Origin: Hippophae tibetana
Taxonomy: Eukaryota; Streptophyta; Magnoliopsida; Rosales; Elaeagnaceae
DNA length: 64,000 nt
Reading direction: 5' to 3'
NCBI GenBank assembly: GCA_037013495.1
Contig: CM072803.1
Coordinates: 12,232,001 to 12,296,000 of the forward strand
The stretch's first letter is position 1, and the number at the start of each line of letters is the position of its first letter. Under the pieces are notes generated by a model. That model saw nothing but the letters and a program-made list of their open reading frames with translations. It was not told where the DNA came from and searched no databases. A program made the translations under genes and the position numbers. Of this stretch, positions 63,133-64,000 are shown piece by piece.

Positions 63133-63990
63133 GTTTAATCTGTATTCTTTTTCGATTATGCAATTCCTATGGATTTAACCGTTGTCCAATTTTTTGCTCG
63201 TATGAAGAGTAAATTGACATCGGGAGGAACTGGTTCACCCACGGGTGCCTGTCCTGCTCTTAAGGAGGCTTATCAGTGTGTAAGAAGAAGGGGAAATCTT
63301 CTCATGAAATTCGTACTTCTTATCTTAAGAAGAAAAAGAATAAGATTGGTGCTGATGAATCTACTTGTGACCCCGATCCTTTAAATGTTTATCCTCCTTT
63401 GTCACCTTTGCGAGAGTATCCTGGGTCCTCAACTCCCCACACTGGCTCCAAAGAATTCGACAATCCTCTAAGGGATTTAAAAAGGGGGAAGGCTATTGTT
63501 AAGGAACTTACCACCAATGTTGACAGGCTCATGCGTCGTTATACTCGAAATGCACTGCTCTATTGGAGAAAGTAGCAAAGTGGGAGAGCCATGCGATTGA
63601 TAAGGAGGAGAATCTGAAGAGGACTGCATCTGAGCTTAATGTGTGTGTCTAGTGTGGGCTGAGGAGAGGACAAGGGAAGTGTAGAGACAAGCTGAGGCCT
63701 CTATCGAAAATGTGTGATGTCAAGCAAAAGCCGATGTGGATGCTATGGCACATAAGCTCAAGTCTAGTGTCAAGTTGGCATATGAGCTAACGATGAAGAC
63801 CTTTAAGATAGAAGCTAGAAAGAAATATTTGGGCTATTACTACTATCGCCTTATGGATTTCCTTGTTATGCCGCTCTATAATTAAGTCTATTCAGTTGAG
63901 GAGGAGGGAGAATGATTAGGCTCTTCTGGTAGTGAGGACGACCCTGAGGTTCCCGGGGAAGGGACAACTGGATATCAATTGGTTAATTTG
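62318..63990 (+). pseudogene. Gag-like 'putative gypsy type transposon' (Transposase_28-like) protein, broken
   Basis: From ATG 62318 one frame reads SDEPPIGW, RFPLYSLIRRFLDRT, a TAG stop, LMPNGWRYL, QELGVNLEMAKFNEVY and VKQDLWGERVPS, then shifts frame into YFFYVLGRRKSP and RLVRYVWND (to about 62745). This is the N-terminal domain typical of plant Tat-type gag proteins annotated as putative gypsy transposon proteins. After an AT microsatellite (63093-63128) comes a Ser/Pro-rich linker (63276-63480) and a Lys/Glu-rich, coiled-coil-like region to about 63830, with more shifts. The in-frame stops at 62447 and 62462 look like former Gln codons. Confidence 0.65.
63093..63128. repeat. (AT)n microsatellite in the gag-like region
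   Basis: About 18 AT units splitting the gag-like reading. Confidence 0.95.
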
Positions 63991-64000
63991 TTTTTGAAAG

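Larger units (their letters stand above)
61217..64000 (+). mobile_element. Gypsy-type retrotransposon, 5' LTR and gag region, running off the window
   Basis: A putative LTR of about 700 bp (61217-61916, TGTTGAG...CTAACA) includes TATATATAG near 61302 and a less AT-rich part with repeated TTGGGCTCGG. A leader follows, then a gag-like region from about 62318. The element is less AT-rich and less decayed than the others in the window. The 3' half lies beyond 64000. Confidence 0.65.

Overview
This is a nuclear plant window, almost certainly from a eudicot. It is very AT-rich, its genes are split by spliceosomal introns, and LTR retrotransposons, CACTA transposons and a pararetrovirus relic fill much of it. 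I cannot name the species. Three host genes are supported. (1) A strictosidine-synthase-like (SSL) gene lies on the minus strand (2467-6338, three exons). (2) A short-chain dehydrogenase/reductase (SDR) gene lies on the minus strand (30241-31976) and is split by a CACTA-type transposon. (3) An S-adenosylmethionine decarboxylase (SAMDC) gene lies on the plus strand (about 55515-58500), with the conserved tiny and small upstream ORFs, an intron inside the small uORF and a duplicated leader intron.

Layout, left to right. 120-2040 is a decayed Ty1/copia LTR and gag-protease piece. 2467-6440 is the SSL gene and its promoter. 8351-22707 is an old Ty3/gypsy element (Tat-like, with two RNase H-type regions). 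Its 5' LTR is split by a CACTA-like element that carries a plant-mobile-domain fragment. Its long 3' non-coding part holds the 3' end and LTR of a second gypsy element. 22895-26890 is a decayed copia element whose 3' LTR stops at a minus-strand pararetrovirus movement-protein relic (26900-28560). 30241-31976 is the split SDR gene. 33650-35720 is a plus-strand pararetrovirus reverse-transcriptase/RNase H relic with its promoter. 36.3-50.8 kb is mostly gene-free AT-rich DNA with a lone LTR, an LTR fragment and a MITE. 50798-54992 is a 4.2-kb CACTA-like element ending about 0.5 kb upstream of SAMDC. 61217-64000 is the 5' part of another gypsy-type element running off the window.

The host genes do not form a pathway or operon. 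The unifying story is transposon biology. Three CACTA-like elements share CACTACTACAA-type ends and subterminal arrays of palindromes built on a TCGGTT/AACCGA core. One has landed in an SDR exon with a clean 3-bp target duplication. Nearly all in-frame stops I checked in the retroelements look like C-to-T or G-to-A changes of Gln, Arg or Trp codons, as expected for methylated, silenced repeats. I found no bacterial-type system, CRISPR array, tRNA or rRNA. Family assignments come from reading motifs by eye, without database searches.
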